This document shows positions 38,295 through 41,755 of a stretch of DNA of 41,755 bases, piece after piece. The notes beneath the pieces are model-generated. The model was not told the origin of the DNA. It saw nothing but the letters and a program-made list of their open reading frames with translations, and did not search any database. The DNA lies in contig JAZNAQ010000037.1 in the NCBI GenBank assembly GCA_045586595.1, positions 1-41,755 of the forward strand, read 5' to 3'. This stretch comes from SIG480 sp045586595. Its GTDB lineage: Bacteria > Bacillota > Clostridia > Oscillospirales > JAAYXM01. Position 1 is the stretch's first letter, and every line of letters starts with the position of its first letter. Made by a program: the position numbers and the translations under genes.

Positions 38295-40358
38295 TCAGTT
38301 ATTCGGCGACATGGAGCCGGAAAGATTGCCGGTATCCGATTTTGCATTGAAATATGCTTCGAAAATCGTGCGGGCGATGGGGGCGATGGAGTTGCCGGAG
38401 TTACCGTGCTCAACGATAACGACAACGGCGATTTCGGGGTTCCTGACGGGAGCAAAGGCGGCAAAAACGGCATTGTCAGAGCCTGTGGGCACCTGTGCAG
38501 AGCCGGTTTTACCGGCAACCTCAAAATCGACATCGCGGAAGACGGAGGATGCGGTGCCGTCCTCAGTCACGTTGAGCATGCCCTGCACGACGGCGTTGCG
38601 GGTGGCAGTATTCATTTCCACCTTTGAATAACTTTCGGCATTGTTCTGATAGACCACAGAGGTGTTGTCGTGGGTCGTGACCTTGTCCAGAATCGTGGGC
38701 CGGTATACCGTGCCGCCGTTTGCGATGGCGGAGATATAGGTGCACAGCTGCAGGGGCGTGACCATGGTGTAGGACTGACCGATGGCGGTCTGCAGAACAT
38801 CACCAGGATACCAGATCTCTCCGGTAAGGGTCTTTTTTGTTTCGGCGGAGGATACCCAACCGCTGACCTCGCCGGAAAGCTCGATCCCGGTTTTGCTGCC
38901 AAAACCGAACTCGCGGGCATAGCGCTCTATTGTATCTATCCCCAGAAGTCTGCCCACCTCAAAAAAGTAGCAGTTGCAGGAGTTGGAAATAGCGCCCGCA
39001 ACATTGAGATCTCCGTGTCCGTGGCCGTATTTGGAATAATACCAGCACTTGGGACGGTAGTCCTTGTAGAAGGTGTAAATGCCGTTACAGGGAAGTTTTG
39101 TGCCTGCGGAAATCACCTTGCTTTCAAGTCCTGCCACGGCGGTGACCATCTTAAAGGTGGAGGCCGGGGGATAGATGGCTCCGATGGCGCGGTTGAGCAT
39201 GGGAGTCATCTCGTTCTCGAGCAGCTCGTCATAATCTGCATTGAATGTCAGCAGGGAATAGGTGGGATAACTGGCCATTGCAAGAATACGCCCGGAGTTC
39301 ACCTCCATAACGACGGCGGCACCGCCGCCGATATCTGCGGGATAAGTGGATTTTGTTTCCGAAAGCTTCTTGATTTCCTCAATGCGGTCAGCAAGCGCCT
39401 TTTCAGCCACCTCCTGCAGATCGAGATCGAGCGTTAAGAATACGTTGTCACCCGCGCGAGGTTCTGTGTCATAGCTCTCACCGATGGTGCTGCCGTTGAT
39501 ATCCTTTGTGATGCGAAGTTTTCCGTCGGTGCCGCGCAGATAGCTTTCAAAAGCTTTTTCGGCACCGTCCTTGCCGATACGGGCATCCATGCTGTAACCG
39601 AGTTCTTTAAGCTCGGCATACTCCTCGGCGTAGATCATGCCTACGCGTCCCAGCACGTGCGCCGCGTAATCCGTCTCATAGGTGCGGCGGTTTGCTGCTT
39701 CAACATCCACACCGGGGAATGTGAATGCGTTCTCCTTGACAATGGCATCGGTCTCTGCAGAAACCTCTTCGGCAAAGGTAAAGGTTCCCGCATAACTGAA
39801 CTCGCGAAGCTCCATCTCGTAGCGGACACCGGCAATAACTCTGCGTTCTTCCTCGGTGAAGGCAGAGTCGGTGAGCTTGTAGCGCGCACAGAGCCTGTTC
39901 ATCAGCTCATCCGCTGTAAGGGATGTATTCCATTTGATCCTTTCGAGAAATTTTTTCAGATCGCGGCGTGCGGAATGTTCCATCGTTCCCATGAAGCTAT
40001 AGGGTGCAAAGGTAACGGGCAGGGTATCGGAATAGGTCTCGCCGCGGGCGTTCATGATATCGATCAGCCGCAGAATGGTGGTGTTCTGGTCCTCGCGTTT
40101 CCAGTCGGGATAACGGAAAACGATGGAATAGGTGACCTCGTTTGACACAAGAGAACGTCCTTTGGCGTCATAGATCAATCCGCGGGCGGCAGTGACCTTT
40201 GTGGTGTAGGTCGCTCCCGTGTTGGCGTAAAGGCTCGTCTCGTCGGCTGCCTCAACAATGCTTAGACGGAAAAGGGAAAAAACCAGCACCAGCATCACAA
40301 GCGCGGTGATGCCGGCAAGGATCCGGTTATGAATTCGGAATAAAAACTGATTTCTCAT
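38295..40358 (-). CDS. mrdA: Penicillin-binding protein 2 (elongation transpeptidase)
   Basis: Class B penicillin-binding protein that crosslinks peptidoglycan during cell elongation together with RodA and MreBCD. The 687-residue protein has one N-terminal membrane helix (about 10-32), a dimerisation/pedestal region, and the transpeptidase domain (about 335-670) with active-site STFK in PPASTFKMV, SNS in ISNSCNCYF and KTGS in VAGKTGSAQV. It lies 17 bases after mreD, behind AAAGGT. It could equally be called pbpA or pbp2; mrdA is the E. coli name. Confidence 0.93.
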   Translation of the reverse strand: MRNQFLFRIHNRILAGITALVMLVLVFSLFRLSIVEAADETSLYANTGATYTTKVTAARGLIYDAKGRSLVSNEVTYSIVFRYPDWKREDQNTTILRLIDIMNARGETYSDTLPVTFAPYSFMGTMEHSARRDLKKFLERIKWNTSLTADELMNRLCARYKLTDSAFTEEERRVIAGVRYEMELREFSYAGTFTFAEEVSAETDAIVKENAFTFPGVDVEAANRRTYETDYAAHVLGRVGMIYAEEYAELKELGYSMDARIGKDGAEKAFESYLRGTDGKLRITKDINGSTIGESYDTEPRAGDNVFLTLDLDLQEVAEKALADRIEEIKKLSETKSTYPADIGGGAAVVMEVNSGRILAMASYPTYSLLTFNADYDELLENEMTPMLNRAIGAIYPPASTFKMVTAVAGLESKVISAGTKLPCNGIYTFYKDYRPKCWYYSKYGHGHGDLNVAGAISNSCNCYFFEVGRLLGIDTIERYAREFGFGSKTGIELSGEVSGWVSSAETKKTLTGEIWYPGDVLQTAIGQSYTMVTPLQLCTYISAIANGGTVYRPTILDKVTTHDNTSVVYQNNAESYSKVEMNTATRNAVVQGMLNVTEDGTASSVFRDVDFEVAGKTGSAQVPTGSDNAVFAAFAPVRNPEIAVVVIVEHGNSGNSIAPIARTIFEAYFNAKSDTGNLSGSMSPNN

Positions 40359-40375
40359 AGAATACCTTTATATCG

Positions 40376-40882
40376 TCAGGCTTCGGAATGTTTCCGGTGG
40401 ACATACTGCAGTATAAGAATAAAGGGAAGCGCTGCAATTGAGGAGAGCAGCGCAGAAGGTACGGCGGCCGTAAACAGTGACAGGAATTGGGCTCCGTCAA
40501 CGAAAACATGCAGAATCAGTACCCGCAGAATTTCGCCAAGGGTGAATGCGGAGACGGACAGGATCATCGCGGCAGGAAGGCTCTGACGGATCCAGTTTGT
40601 GAGCACACGTCCGACAAGATAGGATGCGAGCATAAGCGATACGGAATACCAGAAAAGCACCGTGCCACCGGATACATCTAAAATAAGCCCACATATTAGT
40701 CCGAAAAACACGCCAAAAGCGGCACCTTCGATGACGGACAGGGCGATAACGGCGCAGGGGATCGGCAAGAGGATAAAGCCCAATACGGGCAGATTTGAGA
40801 AGACAAGCATCTGCAGCAGAAACATGAAAAAGAAGACCAGCGAATAGAGCAGGATCTTATGAAGCTTTTCCTTGCCGCTCAT
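40376..40882 (-). CDS. mreD: Rod-shape-determining protein MreD
   Basis: Membrane protein of the elongasome that links MreC and PBP2 to MreB. The 168-residue protein has five or six predicted helices and the family features LGFILLPIPCAVIALSVIEGA-like sequence (about 32-50) and GLICGLILDVSGG (about 58-70). It lies between mreC and the PBP2 gene with short gaps, the conserved order. Sequence conservation in this family is low, so the call rests on topology and context. Confidence 0.88.
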   Translation of the reverse strand: MSGKEKLHKILLYSLVFFFMFLLQMLVFSNLPVLGFILLPIPCAVIALSVIEGAAFGVFFGLICGLILDVSGGTVLFWYSVSLMLASYLVGRVLTNWIRQSLPAAMILSVSAFTLGEILRVLILHVFVDGAQFLSLFTAAVPSALLSSIAALPFILILQYVHRKHSEA

Positions 40883-40907
40883 GAATAACTGTCTCCTCTC
40901 AAAAACT

Positions 40908-41753
40908 CTATTGCTTCGGTACGTTTTTAAAATCGGTTACAAAAAAAACGGTGCTGACCTCTGTAATGTCCACCTTCGGACGAAGGATGGCCGTGCGGGA
41001 CTTTCCGTTGTCTGTCAGACCGGTGGATTCAACGGCGCCGATGACCAATCCTTTGGGATAAATGCCGCCGAGACCGGAGGTCACCACCGTTTCGCCAACG
41101 GAGATCTCCGCATCCGCGGGAAGGAGAGTCAGCCGTAAAAGCCCTTCATTCATCAGATCGTGGCTTCCTTCGGCGACACCTGTGTAACGGCTGCGGCTGA
41201 GCAGCGCACTGCAGGACATGCCGCTGTCCACAAGGGTCGTGATACGGCAGGAGGTCAGATCCACCGAGGAGACGAAACCGACAAGCCCCTCGGCGGTAAT
41301 GACGGCATCGTAGACGGAAATGCCGTCGGCCGTACCAACGTCGGCTGTCAGAACGCGGCTCCAGGTATGGCCGCTGTGGCTGATGATATCGCCCATCTGC
41401 AGGGTGTACTGAACTTCCGTTCCAACAATGCCGAGTATGGCGCGCATGGCTTCGTTCTCGTCGGCCTGATGCTCAAGCTCGCGAATCTCTGCTTCAAGCT
41501 TTGCAACTTCCTCGCGCAGACGGTCGTTTTCTTCGCGCAGGCTGTCGTTTTCACCGAGCCCAGAAAAGAGCCTGTGGGCAAAATCACCGATGGCGGTGGC
41601 AGATTTCTGAACGGGACGGATGAGCGCGCTGACCACATTGTGCACGGGACCTGAGCGGTTTTCAGAAAGGAGACTTGCTGCCGTGACGGCGGTCAAAAGC
41701 AGCGCAATAACAAGGATTGCAATAAAAAGCCGGCTTTTGAAAAGCTGACGCAT
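40908..41753 (-). CDS. mreC: Rod-shape-determining protein MreC
   Basis: Periplasm-side scaffold of the elongasome that activates PBP2. The 281-residue protein has an N-terminal membrane helix (about 10-29), a coiled coil (about 68-105, with NDRLREEVAKLEAEIRELE) and the double beta-barrel domain, with the family segment VVTSGLGGIYPKGLVIG near 225-241. The ATG is at 41751-41753, two bases from the window edge, so the ribosome-binding site and any upstream start cannot be seen. mreB is expected just outside the window. Confidence 0.93.
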   Translation of the reverse strand: MRQLFKSRLFIAILVIALLLTAVTAASLLSENRSGPVHNVVSALIRPVQKSATAIGDFAHRLFSGLGENDSLREENDRLREEVAKLEAEIRELEHQADENEAMRAILGIVGTEVQYTLQMGDIISHSGHTWSRVLTADVGTADGISVYDAVITAEGLVGFVSSVDLTSCRITTLVDSGMSCSALLSRSRYTGVAEGSHDLMNEGLLRLTLLPADAEISVGETVVTSGLGGIYPKGLVIGAVESTGLTDNGKSRTAILRPKVDITEVSTVFFVTDFKNVPKQ

Positions 41754-41755
41754 GG

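Noticed and set aside
1..41755. CRISPR array, prophage, integrase or restriction system
   Set aside because: No regularly spaced direct repeats and no proteins of these systems were seen on either strand.

Overview
The window looks like a chromosomal stretch from an anaerobic, endospore-forming member of the Bacillota (class Clostridia, probably a gut-type Oscillospirales relative; the family is an inference). The spore genes are spo0A, spoIVB, spoVT, spoVB and a gerA-type germinant receptor operon. Strict anaerobic metabolism is indicated by an oxygen-sensitive class III ribonucleotide reductase with its activase, a bifunctional AdhE and a membrane pyrophosphatase. Coding density is high, consensus sigma-A promoters are frequent, and hairpin terminators separate most transcription units.

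Positions 1-4190: the edge holds the 5' end of an IS256-family transposase and its terminal repeat, then a run of hairpins abutting spo0A. spo0A is divergent from a TrmH-family RNA methyltransferase driven by a perfect consensus promoter. Next come a decayed gene remnant, a second hairpin cluster and an AT-rich Fic-protein gene with its own promoter and five copies of a TTTAATTA motif. This block separates spo0A from spoIVB, which are neighbours in many spore-formers. Positions 4190-10000: spoIVB, argS, proS and an archaeal-type phosphoglycerate mutase, all on the minus strand. Positions 10000-19100: gmk, then a minus-strand redox/nucleotide block read as adhE, ABC exporter, nrdG, nrdD and trxB. 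The nrdD product carries a C-terminal redoxin domain and trxB follows 22 bp later. adhE has two promoters and sites resembling Rex operators.

Positions 19300-23900: a small DUF1540 protein, spoVT, hppA and tyrS. Positions 24000-28800: a germination operon in the order A, C, small D-like subunit, B, followed by a very cysteine-rich probable spore-surface protein. Positions 28880-34220: spoVB and an upstream unit pgeF, orphan peptide-type binding lipoprotein, malQ. Positions 34270-38200: typA, secG, a MATE transporter and tRNA-Lys. Positions 38290-41755: penicillin-binding protein 2, mreD and mreC, the tail of a cell-elongation operon that continues beyond the window.

The most unusual observation is that Spo0A has an intact DNA-binding domain but a receiver in which the phospho-accepting aspartate is serine and the acidic Asp pair is Glu-Glu. 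This suggests activation that does not use normal phosphorylation. The second is the NrdD-redoxin fusion coupled to a thioredoxin reductase that lacks the usual NADPH-recognition motif. No CRISPR array, rRNA or complete mobile element is visible, and no stretch over 300 bases lacks a gene or gene remnant.
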